Shown: piece by piece, positions 25,683 to 33,604 of the stretch
How the letters are laid out: each line of letters begins with the position of its first letter
Position numbering within the stretch: the first letter of the stretch is position 1
Source: Granulicella arctica
GTDB lineage: Bacteria; Acidobacteriota; Terriglobia; Terriglobales; Acidobacteriaceae
Direction of reading: 5' to 3'
Assembly: GCF_013410065.1 (NCBI RefSeq)
Contig: NZ_JACCCW010000001.1
Location: forward strand, 1,669,187-1,733,186
Length of the DNA stretch: 64,000 nucleotides
Made by a program: the position numbers and the translations under genes
The notes under the pieces: generated by a model
Told to the model about the DNA's origin: nothing
What the model saw: the letters and a program-made list of their open reading frames with translations, nothing else
Databases searched by the model: none

Positions 25683-25880
25683 ATGCCCAAGTTGAAGACA
25701 CACAGCGGCGCAGCCAAGCGCTTTCATAAGACTGCCACCGGGAAGTTCAAGCGCGGCCAGTCGAAGATGCGCCATATCCTCACCTCGAAGGCGACCAAGA
25801 CCAAGCGTAAGCTCGGCGGGTCGGCAATGATCTCCGATGCGGATCAGCACAAGGTTGCCCGGATGCTTCCTTACGCCTGA
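25683..25880 (+). CDS. rpmI: 50S ribosomal protein L35
   Basis: This 65-residue basic protein opens [20 protein letters not shown] and ends with a [14 protein letters not shown] block, the standard L35 pattern and length. It is part of the large ribosomal subunit. AGGAAC lies just before the ATG. It precedes rplT as usual, but the common upstream infC is missing and an acyltransferase gene is there instead. The 174-bp gap to rplT is larger than normal for this pair. Confidence 0.97.
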   Translation: MPKLKTHSGAAKRFHKTATGKFKRGQSKMRHILTSKATKTKRKLGGSAMISDADQHKVARMLPYA

Positions 25881-26054
25881 GCTTCAGGCAAGAAGGATAG
25901 AGTTTTTCAAGTCGAGCCGCTGAAAAGCAAAGGGCCAGAGACGCGTTGAGGCCCCTGGGTGCAGATCACCCACCGAGACTTGAAGTTGCATAGCGAGTGA
26001 AGAGGCCACCTTACCTCCAGCCGCTGAGACGATGTACGCAAAAGGAGATGCAGT

Positions 26055-26432
26055 ATGCCCCGTGTAAAACGGAGTACCAAACGTAACGACCGCCGCAAAA
26101 AGATCCTGAAGCGCGCGAGTGGTTACTTCCTCACGAAATCCAAGCTGTACCAGGCTGCTCAGGAAGCAGTCGAGCGCGGACTGAAGTTCGCCTACACCGG
26201 CCGTAAGCAGAAGAAGCGTCAGTTCCGCTCGCTGTGGATCGTTCGTATCGGCGCAGCTTCGCGCCAGCATGGTATGAGCTACTCGACCTTCATCAATGGT
26301 TTGAAGCGCGCTGGGAATGGTCTGGATCGCAAGATTCTGGCTGATATCGCCGCGAACGATGCAGCAGGATTTGCTGCTTTGGTGGCACAGGCTAAGGCCG
26401 CGCCGAAGACGGTTCCTGCGAACGCTGCTTAG
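26055..26432 (+). CDS. rplT: 50S ribosomal protein L20
   Basis: This 125-residue basic protein has the L20 hallmarks: [36 protein letters not shown] and [18 protein letters not shown]20 is an early-assembly protein binding 23S rRNA domain II and, in several bacteria, represses its own operon through the leader RNA. AAAGGAGA precedes the ATG. The C-terminus is extended by an Ala/Lys-rich tail ([15 protein letters not shown]). A strong terminator follows 31 bp after the stop. Confidence 0.98.
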   Translation: MPRVKRSTKRNDRRKKILKRASGYFLTKSKLYQAAQEAVERGLKFAYTGRKQKKRQFRSLWIVRIGAASRQHGMSYSTFINGLKRAGNGLDRKILADIAANDAAGFAALVAQAKAAPKTVPANAA

Positions 26433-26462
26433 TTGTTTTGATCCGCTCGCATGCGGGTTACG

Positions 26463-26497
26463 AAAGGGCATGGCCAATGGTCATGCCCTTTTTGTTT
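26463..26497 (+). terminator. Rho-independent terminator of rpmI-rplT
   Basis: AAGGGCATG and CATGCCCTT form a perfect 9-bp stem with an 11-nt loop, followed by TTTTGTTTT. It lies directly after rplT and ends about 40 bp before the next start codon. Confidence 0.9.
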
Positions 26498-26534
26498 TGC
26501 TCGTCCGTCATATGAATCAAGTATTCTAGTCACT

Positions 26535-27896
26535 ATGCCCGAAACGAACTCTGTCCAGGCGCCCACCCCGACTTTAGAGGTTCCATTCGAGTCGTGGGGA
26601 CGCTACCCCACTTATCCGGCCAGGATGATTCCGCTGAATTGGCAGACGGATTTTCCGGCTGCGCTTGCGGGTTTGCATAATGGCGCGCTTCCTGTGGGCA
26701 TGGGGCGGAGCTACGGCGATGTGTGCCTGCTGAAGGGCGGCAATCTTTTGCTGACCACGGGAATGGATCGTCTGCTGCACTTCGATACAGAGACGGGCAT
26801 TCTGACGGCGGAGGCTGGCGTTACGCTGGCCCAGATTCTGGACTTTGCTGTTCCGCGGGGCTTCTTTCTCCCGGTTACTCCGGGGACGAAGTATGTGACG
26901 CTTGGCGGCGCGATCGCCAATGATATTCATGGGAAGAACCATCATGTTGCCGGGACCTTTGGCGCGCATGTGACGGAGTTTGAGCTGGTTCGGTCGGACG
27001 GGTCGCGGCGGATCTGCTCGCCTACCGAGAACTTAGATTTTTATGCGGCTACGATTGGCGGGCTTGGGCTTACGGGCGTGATTACGTGGGCGAAGCTGCG
27101 GATGAAGCCGATTGTGTCGCGCGGTATCGATTATGAAGGGATACAGTTTCACGGGATCGACGAGTTTCTCGACCTGACGCGGCAGAGCGAGCATATCGAG
27201 TACACGGTGAGCTGGATCGATTGTGCTTCGACGGGTAAGAACTTTGCGCGTGGTGTCTTTATGCAGGGGGATCACTCGAAGGTTCCTGCGGAGCTGAAGC
27301 CGTCGCCGGAGCCGAAGCTGGTGTTTCCGTTCGATGCGCCGGGCTTTGCGCTGAACCACGCGACGGTCAGCCTGTTCAATACGGCCTTCTTCCACAAGCA
27401 GCTTAAGCCGCGTGTGGTGGCGTTGCAGGACTATGAGCCGTTCTTCTATCCGCTGGACAAGGTGCTGCACTGGAATCGGATGTATGGCAAGAACGGCCTG
27501 CTACAGTTCCAGTACGCGATTCCGTGGGAGAGTGCGCGGGAGGGGACGATTGCGATCTTGCAGGAGGTTGCGAAGTCGGGGCTGGCGTCGTTTCTGGCGG
27601 TGCTGAAGGCCTTTGGCGATGTTCCTTCGCCTGGAATGATGAGCTTTCCGCAGCCGGGGATCACCTTGGCGCTGGACTTTCCGATCAAGGCGGATAAGAG
27701 CTTTCCGCTCTTCGAGCGGCTGGCGGACATGACGCGCGACTTCGGCGGGAAGCTGTATCCGGCGAAGGACGCGGCGATGACGGCAGCGCAATACCAGACG
27801 TTTTATCCTCAGTGGGAGCAGTTTGCCCGCTATCGCGACCCCATGCTTACCTCCAGCTTCTGGGAGCGCGTCACCGGAGATCGACCGACACTATGA
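26535..27896 (+). CDS. FAD-binding oxidoreductase, DprE1-like
   Basis: This 453-residue flavin oxidase has the vanillyl-alcohol-oxidase FAD fold. The segments PVGMGRSYGDVCL and GTKYVTLGGAIANDIHGKNHH are almost those of mycobacterial DprE1, which oxidises decaprenylphospho-ribose at C2 on the way to decaprenylphospho-arabinose. The next gene overlaps by 4 bp (ATGA) and encodes a DprE2-like reductase, so the two together would carry out a C2 epimerisation of a polyprenyl-phosphate sugar. The ATG at 26535 is preferred; the longer frame upstream runs through the rplT terminator. The product in a non-mycobacterial diderm is unknown; a pentose or other sugar of a surface polysaccharide is plausible. 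Confidence 0.85.
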   Translation: MPETNSVQAPTPTLEVPFESWGRYPTYPARMIPLNWQTDFPAALAGLHNGALPVGMGRSYGDVCLLKGGNLLLTTGMDRLLHFDTETGILTAEAGVTLAQILDFAVPRGFFLPVTPGTKYVTLGGAIANDIHGKNHHVAGTFGAHVTEFELVRSDGSRRICSPTENLDFYAATIGGLGLTGVITWAKLRMKPIVSRGIDYEGIQFHGIDEFLDLTRQSEHIEYTVSWIDCASTGKNFARGVFMQGDHSKVPAELKPSPEPKLVFPFDAPGFALNHATVSLFNTAFFHKQLKPRVVALQDYEPFFYPLDKVLHWNRMYGKNGLLQFQYAIPWESAREGTIAILQEVAKSGLASFLAVLKAFGDVPSPGMMSFPQPGITLALDFPIKADKSFPLFERLADMTRDFGGKLYPAKDAAMTAAQYQTFYPQWEQFARYRDPMLTSSFWERVTGDRPTL

Positions 27897-28684
27897 GTAC
27901 TTCACCTGCGACTTCCTCCTCTCTTCAGACTGCCGGCCACAGTGGTCCGAAGAAGATTCTTGTGCTTGGCGCGACCTCCGGGATCGCCGAAGCGACGTGC
28001 CGCATTTGGGCGAAGCAGGGTGCTCGGCTTTTTCTTGTTGCTCGCAATGCGGACAAGCTGGCGGCTGTGGCTGCCGATCTGAAGACGCGGGGCGCCAGCT
28101 ACGTCGATACGGCGGCCGTTGACCTGGATGACACGGCGCAGCATCCGGCGTTGCTGGCCCATGCGGTCAACTCGCTGACGGGGATGGATGTCGCATACCT
28201 GGCGCATGGGGTGCTTGGGGACCAGCCGCGAGCGGAGCAGGAGTTCGCGCATGCCGCGCAGATTCTGCATACGAACTTTGTTGCGCCGGTCTCGCTGCTG
28301 ACGTGGCTGTCGAACTATTGTGTGCAGCGTCATGCGGGTGTGCTGGCGGTGATCTCGTCGGTGGCGGGGGATCGTGGGCGCAAGTCGAACTATCTGTATG
28401 GCTCGTCGAAGGCCGGGCTTTCAGCATTCCTGGGTGGGTTGCGCAATCGCGTGGACCGCGAGGGTGTGACGGTACTGACGATCAAGCCGGGGCCGGTGAG
28501 GACGGCGATGACGAGCGCGATGAAAGGCTCGGAGAAGTTTGCCGATGTGAATAAGGTTGCGCAGAGCATTGCCGCGGCCATCGACAAGCGGAAGGACACA
28601 CTGTATGTGCCGTTCCAGTGGCAGCCGATCCTGTTTGTGATCCGGAATATTCCGGAGCGGGTGTTCAAGAAACTCAATCTCTGA
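27893..28684 (+). CDS. Short-chain dehydrogenase, DprE2-like
   Basis: This 263-residue SDR enzyme has the cofactor motif GATSGIAEA near residue 26, the catalytic Ser in VISSVAGDRG and Tyr-x-x-x-Lys in YGSSKAGL. The C-terminal NIPERVFKKLNL extends beyond the core, as in DprE2-type enzymes that reduce the 2-keto sugar made by DprE1. The start ATG overlaps the stop of the upstream oxidase (ATGA), so stoichiometric coupled translation is likely. Assignment depends on the partner: the sequence alone would only give a generic SDR. Confidence 0.82.
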   Translation: MSTSPATSSSLQTAGHSGPKKILVLGATSGIAEATCRIWAKQGARLFLVARNADKLAAVAADLKTRGASYVDTAAVDLDDTAQHPALLAHAVNSLTGMDVAYLAHGVLGDQPRAEQEFAHAAQILHTNFVAPVSLLTWLSNYCVQRHAGVLAVISSVAGDRGRKSNYLYGSSKAGLSAFLGGLRNRVDREGVTVLTIKPGPVRTAMTSAMKGSEKFADVNKVAQSIAAAIDKRKDTLYVPFQWQPILFVIRNIPERVFKKLNL

Positions 28685-28762
28685 GGAGATTCTTCTTAGA
28701 AGCTATGGTATTATAAAGTCTCCGCCGCCGCCTAAGAATAATAGCTGGCGTCGGACTATTTA

Positions 28763-28782
28763 GAGGCTCCTGCGGGAGCCTC
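28763..28782. terminator. Hairpin between the DprE2-like and NYN genes
   Basis: GAGGCTCC and GGAGCCTC form a perfect 8-bp stem around a TGCG loop. There is no T-run, so this may be a weak or Rho-assisted terminator, or a regulatory hairpin just before the NYN gene start. Confidence 0.45.
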
Positions 28783-28791
28783 GTACTATTT

Positions 28792-29643
28792 GTGAGGGTG
28801 GCTGTGGAACGAGTTGCGGTTTTTGTCGATGCTGGATACCTCTTTGCTCAAGGTGCAACAAACCTAATCAGTAGTAAAGTCAGCAGATCTCAACTTACAT
28901 TGAACGCAGCTGAAGTTATCAATCAGCTTAAATCGCTTGCTCAGACACAGAGCGGCGGTCGAACACTTCTGAGGGTCTATTGGTACGATGGTGCGAAGTC
29001 TGGACCGACTGTAGAACAAATCACGCTTGCCGATATGAACGATGTAAAAGTTCGTCTCGGCACTATCAATAGTGCTGGACAACAAAAGGGTGTCGACTCT
29101 CTGCTCGTAACAGACATGATCGATCTGGCACGAAATCAAGCTATTTCCGATGCCGTGGTTGTGACTGGAGATGGTGATCTTAGAATTGCTGTTCAGATCG
29201 CACAAACTTTTGGCGTGAGGGTCCATCTGGTGGGATTGGAGCCATGTAGTGGATCGCAGTCTCGTCTCCTTCGCCAAGAAGCAGATACCACATACGAGAT
29301 CAGTAAAGTAGAGATTGGAAAATTCCTTTCAGTTTCTACACACTCTGCTCAATCTACATCGCTTATAGCAGCGATCCCTTTGCCCCCGGGCTCGAAAGCT
29401 AGCTTTGAGAGCGGCAAAAAACTGAGCATAGCGACATTGATCGCCCAAATTCCTACAGATACGCACTCTGCTCTTGATGCAGCAATTGGGAATTCAGACA
29501 TAATTCCATCGCAGTATGATCGCAGACTCCTAGGAGCTTGCCGAGGAGCAATCGGTCGAGATCTGTCGGGAGATGAGCGACGCATTCTTCGCAAGGCATT
29601 CATCGTAGAGTTGCGGAACTTGCGTGTTACTCCCACTCCCTAA
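28792..29643 (+). CDS. NYN-domain (LabA/DUF88-like) putative nuclease
   Basis: This 283-residue protein has an N-terminal NYN/PIN-fold domain: VAVFVDAGYLF with the first Asp, KGVDSLLVTDMIDLA and AVVVTGDGDLRIAVQIA with further acidic residues, then GVRVHLVGLE. These acidic residues would bind a metal for RNA cleavage. The C-terminal about 80 residues (KLSIATLIAQIP..., LRKAFIVELRNL) form a separate helical domain that I cannot name. Start choice is open among GTG codons at 28792, 28798 and 28804. The gene is AT-richer than its neighbours, suggesting acquisition. LabA-like proteins occur in RNA decay and sometimes in phage defence. Confidence 0.78.
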   Translation: MRVAVERVAVFVDAGYLFAQGATNLISSKVSRSQLTLNAAEVINQLKSLAQTQSGGRTLLRVYWYDGAKSGPTVEQITLADMNDVKVRLGTINSAGQQKGVDSLLVTDMIDLARNQAISDAVVVTGDGDLRIAVQIAQTFGVRVHLVGLEPCSGSQSRLLRQEADTTYEISKVEIGKFLSVSTHSAQSTSLIAAIPLPPGSKASFESGKKLSIATLIAQIPTDTHSALDAAIGNSDIIPSQYDRRLLGACRGAIGRDLSGDERRILRKAFIVELRNLRVTPTP

Positions 29644-29661
29644 TCGGTTACTTCCTATGCA

Positions 29662-30648
29662 CTACTGCTGCTGGGCCATCTGCTGTTGGAGGCGGCTGGG
29701 CGGTGGGGGCTGCTCGGGGAGCTGGGTGGCTTTTTCGACGAGGGTGGACCAATCTTCGGGGACGGGTAGCTCCTGGTCGAGGAGGGGTGTACCTTCGCTG
29801 GGGGTGACGCGGACGGCGACGGTGAGCTCGCTGTTGGCGCGGCCGCGGAACATGCCGTGCGTGGGGGGGACGTCGTCGTAGTCGCGGCCGATGGCGGTGC
29901 GGATGTGGCGGTCGCCTGCGACGAGCAGGTTGGTGGGATCGAAGCCGACCCAGCCGAGCTGCGGAATGAGCGCTTCGATCCAGGCGTGGGTGGCGGAGTT
30001 GACAGAGCGGTCGTGGTGGCTCTCGCCGTGGAAGAGGTAGCCGCTGACGTAGCGGCAGGGGATGCGGAGCTTCGACCGAACCAGCGTGATCATGATGTGG
30101 GCGAAGTCCTGACAGACGCCTTTGCGGCTGGTGAGAGCGACGTCGATCGGCGAATCGACCTTGGTTGATTTGGGCTTGTAGTCGAAGTAGTTGTAGATCT
30201 GCTCGTTGAGCTGATGCAGGACCATCAGAGGGTCGTCGCGGCGGCGTACGTCGAACTGCGCGGCGAGCTCGTCGAGCAGTGGGGTGGGCTTTGTGAACTC
30301 GCTGGGGAAGAGCATCTCCCAGTAGTCGCCTTGTTCGACTAGTGCGTCGAGCTCGTCCCAGGCGCTGGGCGCGAGGAAGGCTGGGATGGGCATTGCGGGC
30401 TGCATCTCGACTAGCGACTCGGCGACGATGACGAGCTGGCCGTGCTGGCCGGGGATGTCGAAGTGGTGGACGTGGTTGGCGAGGTGGTCGCGGTAGCTGA
30501 AGACGCGACAACGCGGGCTGACGGAGAGATGGAAGGTCAGGCAGCGCTGGTTGAGATCGCTGCGCGGGTGCATGCGAGTCTCCATCATGCTTTCGCTGAC
30601 CGGATTGCTGTAGAGGAACTTCGTCAGATGGCGGATGGAATAGTACAT
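29662..30648 (-). CDS. Transglutaminase-like protein of the ATP-grasp/alpha-E operon
   Basis: This 328-residue protein has a bacterial transglutaminase N-terminal domain (MYYSIRHLTKFLYSNPVSES) and a transglutaminase-like papain-fold core with Cys179 in KGVCQDFAH, His221 in SATHAWIEA and Asp237 in GFDPTN. It could hydrolyse or form amide bonds. The C-terminus is Gln/Pro-rich (QLPEQPPPP, QQQMAQQQ). It is last in the minus-strand operon with the alpha-E protein 27 bp upstream, the known association of transglutaminase, alpha-E and circularly permuted ATP-grasp proteins proposed to make and remove peptide tags. No Anbu protease gene is seen here. Confidence 0.9.
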   Translation of the reverse strand: MYYSIRHLTKFLYSNPVSESMMETRMHPRSDLNQRCLTFHLSVSPRCRVFSYRDHLANHVHHFDIPGQHGQLVIVAESLVEMQPAMPIPAFLAPSAWDELDALVEQGDYWEMLFPSEFTKPTPLLDELAAQFDVRRRDDPLMVLHQLNEQIYNYFDYKPKSTKVDSPIDVALTSRKGVCQDFAHIMITLVRSKLRIPCRYVSGYLFHGESHHDRSVNSATHAWIEALIPQLGWVGFDPTNLLVAGDRHIRTAIGRDYDDVPPTHGMFRGRANSELTVAVRVTPSEGTPLLDQELPVPEDWSTLVEKATQLPEQPPPPSRLQQQMAQQQ

Positions 30649-30675
30649 GCAGCTCCTTGGAGACGGTTGCAGCGG

Positions 30676-31659
30676 TTATCCGGCTAGCGCTGCCTGGATC
30701 GAGTAGTCGACGTAAAGCTCGTAGATGGTGCTATGGATGTCGCGGCACTGTGCCTGGATGCCACGGAGATAGGCGATGACGTCGCCGTTGAGGATCTCAT
30801 CGACGCTGCTGTAGCTGAGCGAGGCCTGGAGGCGTCCGGCGAGGCGGCGCAAGGGTTCGGCGCGGACCTTGCCAGCCTCACCGTGGATGGCCTCGAGCGC
30901 GTTCTGGAGGCTATCGATCGAGAAGCGGAGCGAGTGTGGGAAGTCGGGGTCGAGGAGAAGGAACTCGAGGATCTGCTCGGGGGTGAGGTCGGCGGTGTAG
31001 ACCTTGCAGTAGGCCTCGAAGGCGGTCGCGGAGCGGAGGAGGCCCATCCAGCCGAGGTACTCGTTGGCCTCGGGGATGCGGTCGGGGTGGCTCCAGAGAT
31101 CTTCGTGGTAAGCCTCGAGGAGGAGGGCGGTGGCGGAGGCGCGCTCGATGTAGCGGCCTACCTGGATGAACTGCCAGCCCTCGCCGTGGCTCATGGTGGA
31201 GTCGGTGACGCCCTGAAACTGATGGACGGCTTCCATGACCTGCTGGAGGAACTCTGCGGGCAGCTCGTTGCTGTGAAGGGCTTCGGCTTGAAGAGCGATC
31301 TGGAGCTGCGGGCCGGTTACTCGCAGGTAAAGGCGGTTGAGCCGATGCCACTGTTCCGTGGAGATCTGCTCGCGGACGTGGCGCGAGTTCTCGCGTGCCG
31401 AGATGATGCAGGAGAGGATGGAGGCTTTGTTGTTGGTATCGAAGGTGAGGGTGCGGGTGAGGGCGTAGGGATCGCCCGTCCACTCGGTATCTTTGGGTTT
31501 TCCGAGGGCCAGGAGCACGCGCTGCCAGCGGCGTTCGGCGTTGCTGGCGCTTTCGTCCAGCATGAGGTTGAGATTGACTTCAAGCAGGCGCGTCGTGTGT
31601 TCGGCACGCTCCAGATACCGACTCATCCAGTACAAACTATCGGCAACACGGCTCAGCAT
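30676..31659 (-). CDS. Alpha-E domain (DUF403) protein
   Basis: This 327-residue all-helical protein opens with the family signature MLSRVADSLYWMSRYLERAEHTTRLLEV and contains a further conserved helix GWQFIQVGRYIERASATALLLEAY. The domain is found only with the ATP-grasp and transglutaminase partners seen here and may help the ligase. GAGGA precedes the ATG at 5 nt. Its start overlaps the end of the CPCC gene by 7 bp (ATGCTGA), so translation of the two is linked. Function beyond partnership is not known. Confidence 0.92.
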   Translation of the reverse strand: MLSRVADSLYWMSRYLERAEHTTRLLEVNLNLMLDESASNAERRWQRVLLALGKPKDTEWTGDPYALTRTLTFDTNNKASILSCIISARENSRHVREQISTEQWHRLNRLYLRVTGPQLQIALQAEALHSNELPAEFLQQVMEAVHQFQGVTDSTMSHGEGWQFIQVGRYIERASATALLLEAYHEDLWSHPDRIPEANEYLGWMGLLRSATAFEAYCKVYTADLTPEQILEFLLLDPDFPHSLRFSIDSLQNALEAIHGEAGKVRAEPLRRLAGRLQASLSYSSVDEILNGDVIAYLRGIQAQCRDIHSTIYELYVDYSIQAALAG

Positions 31660-31976
31660 GAGGTCCTCTTTTCATCGTCGTACGGCGGCCGAACGTTCGG
31701 CAACATATTTTCTTCGCAAGCCCCGAAGTTCTGGAAATTCTGCCTTGCTTCCGTTAGAGTCAACGCCCCGTTTGGCCCTCCGTGAACTTCATCGGCATCA
31801 TGATTGTCTTGTCCGTCGTCCTCCCAGAAGCAGACGGGGCAGATTTCAAAACTACCTCGCTTTGCAAGAGTCTTGCAATTACAGCACGGACAGACGCAGC
31901 TTAGGATTGGCGGAGGATTGCCATCTTCATACTCAATGCGTTCGCCTGTTCTGGAGTCATAGCGGATTATCTTCAT
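31653..31976 (-). CDS. CPCC-family cysteine-rich protein inside the ATP-grasp operon
   Basis: This 107-residue protein begins MKIIRYDSRTGERIEYEDG and carries CVCPCCNCKTL and FEICPVCFWEDDGQD, the pattern of the cysteine-rich CPCC family (a rubredoxin- or zinc-ribbon-like fold), followed by NGALTLTEARQNF. It sits 4 bp after the ATP-grasp stop and overlaps the alpha-E start by 7 bp, so it is translated within the operon. CPCC proteins are usually scattered, often near toxin or immunity genes, and I do not know them as a member of this operon. The base content is AT-richer than the flanking genes, which suggests a later insertion that preserved coupling. Confidence 0.85.
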   Translation of the reverse strand: MKIIRYDSRTGERIEYEDGNPPPILSCVCPCCNCKTLAKRGSFEICPVCFWEDDGQDNHDADEVHGGPNGALTLTEARQNFQNFGACEENMLPNVRPPYDDEKRTSC

Positions 31977-31980
31977 GGCG

Positions 31981-33447
31981 TCATTTGCTGAGGACCCAGG
32001 TGTCCTTGCTGCCGCCGCCTTGCGACGAGTTGACGACGAGGGAGCCGCGCTTGAGGGCGACGCGGGTGAGGCCGCCGGGGACGATGGTGACCTTGTCGCC
32101 GTAGAGGACGTAGGGGCGGAGATCGACGTGGCGGGGTTCGAGCTCGTCGCCGATGAGGCAGGGGGCTCGGGAGAAGGAGATGGTCGGCTGGGCGATGTAG
32201 TTGCGGGGATCGGCCTCGATCTTGCGGGCGAACTCTTCGCGCTCGGCTGCGGTGGACTGGGGGCCGATGAGCATGCCGTAGCCGCCGCTCTCGCCGACGG
32301 CCTTGACGACGAGCTTGTCCAGATTAGCGAGGACGTGCTGGCGCTCCTTGGGCCGGGTGAGGAGGAAGGTCTCGACGTTCTGGAGGACGGGCTCTTCGGT
32401 GAGGTAGTAGCGGATGATGTCGGGGACGTAGGCGTAGAGGGCCTTGTCGTCGGCGACGCCGGTGCCGAAGGCGTTGGCGAGGGTGACGTTGCCGGCGCGA
32501 TAGGCGTTGAAGAGGCCGGCGACGCCGAGGATCGAGTCGCCACGGAAGGCGAGTGGGTCGATGAAGTCGTCGTCTACGCGGCGATAGATGACGTCTACGC
32601 GGCGGAGGCCGCTGGTGGTGCGCATGTAGACGATGTTGTCGTGGGTGACGAGGTCGCGGCCTTCGACGAGTTCGATGCCCATCTGGCGGGCGAGGTAGGC
32701 GTGCTCGAAGTAGGCGGAGTTGAAGACGCCGGGGGAGAGCAGGACGATGTTTGGCTCGGGGCGGCCCTCGGGGGCGAGCGAACGGAGCGTGCCGAGGAGG
32801 AGCTGGGTGTACTGCTCGATGGGGCGGACGTTGTAGCTGCGGAAGAGCTGCGGGAAGATGCGCTTCATCACGCGGCGGTTGGTGAGCATGTAGCTGACGC
32901 CGCTGGGGACGCGGAGGTTGTCTTCGAGGACGACGAACTCGCCGTTTTCGAGGCGGATGAGGTCGGTGCCGCAGACGGCGATGTAGACGTTGCGCGGAAC
33001 CTGAAGGCCGACCATCTGGCGGCGGAACTGCTTGCAGCTATAGACGACCTCGCGGGGGACGATGCCTTCTTTGAGGATGCGGCCCTCGTTGTAGATGTCC
33101 TTGAGGAAGAGGTTGAGGGCGGTGATGCGCTGGGTGAGGCCGCGCTCGACCTTTTCCCACTCCGCGCTGGTGATGATGCGCGGGATGAGGTCGTAGGGGA
33201 AGATCTTTTCGGTGCCTTCTTCTCGTCCGTAGACGGTGAAGGTGATGCCCTGATTGAGGAAGCTGAGGTCGGCGGCTTGCTTGCGGCGCTGCAACTCGTC
33301 GCCGGGAAGGGACGAGAAGTGCTCGAGCAGGGGGCGATAGTGGGGGTGGAGCTGCTCCGGACCTTCGAACATTTCGTCGTAGGCATGGTCCAGCAGGTAG
33401 TTTTTCAGTGCAGCCTGATCGAGCTGTTTTGCCTGGACTGTTTGCAT
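31981..33447 (-). CDS. Circularly permuted type 2 ATP-grasp protein
   Basis: This 488-residue putative ligase of the DUF404/DUF407 type joins a carboxylate to an amine using ATP. Landmarks are YDEMFEGP near the start, [64 protein letters not shown] and the closing [13 protein letters not shown]. The ATG at 33447 is preferred; the frame stays open to a TTG at 33492 with a less family-like leader. It is first in the operon with CPCC, alpha-E and transglutaminase genes. In described systems the ligase and transglutaminase are thought to add and remove a peptide tag; no substrate peptide is recognisable here. Confidence 0.92.
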   Translation of the reverse strand: MQTVQAKQLDQAALKNYLLDHAYDEMFEGPEQLHPHYRPLLEHFSSLPGDELQRRKQAADLSFLNQGITFTVYGREEGTEKIFPYDLIPRIITSAEWEKVERGLTQRITALNLFLKDIYNEGRILKEGIVPREVVYSCKQFRRQMVGLQVPRNVYIAVCGTDLIRLENGEFVVLEDNLRVPSGVSYMLTNRRVMKRIFPQLFRSYNVRPIEQYTQLLLGTLRSLAPEGRPEPNIVLLSPGVFNSAYFEHAYLARQMGIELVEGRDLVTHDNIVYMRTTSGLRRVDVIYRRVDDDFIDPLAFRGDSILGVAGLFNAYRAGNVTLANAFGTGVADDKALYAYVPDIIRYYLTEEPVLQNVETFLLTRPKERQHVLANLDKLVVKAVGESGGYGMLIGPQSTAAEREEFARKIEADPRNYIAQPTISFSRAPCLIGDELEPRHVDLRPYVLYGDKVTIVPGGLTRVALKRGSLVVNSSQGGGSKDTWVLSK

Positions 33448-33604
33448 GGAGAGCTTGAGTATAGCGGCACAGTCGCGCTGTTCCAAATTCAATTGTGGGT
33501 CTTGCTGATCGGGGGATGGAGAAAGTTGCCTCGAATGCGACTTTTTTGTGCAGCTTACCTGAATCTTCGTTCAGTCCTTGGGTGATGAAACCAATGGCTG
33601 CGGT

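Noticed and set aside
31975..33585. Plus-strand 536-codon frame opposite the ATP-grasp gene
   Set aside because: Asp/Glu/Val/Ala-only composition, antisense to a clear enzyme gene.
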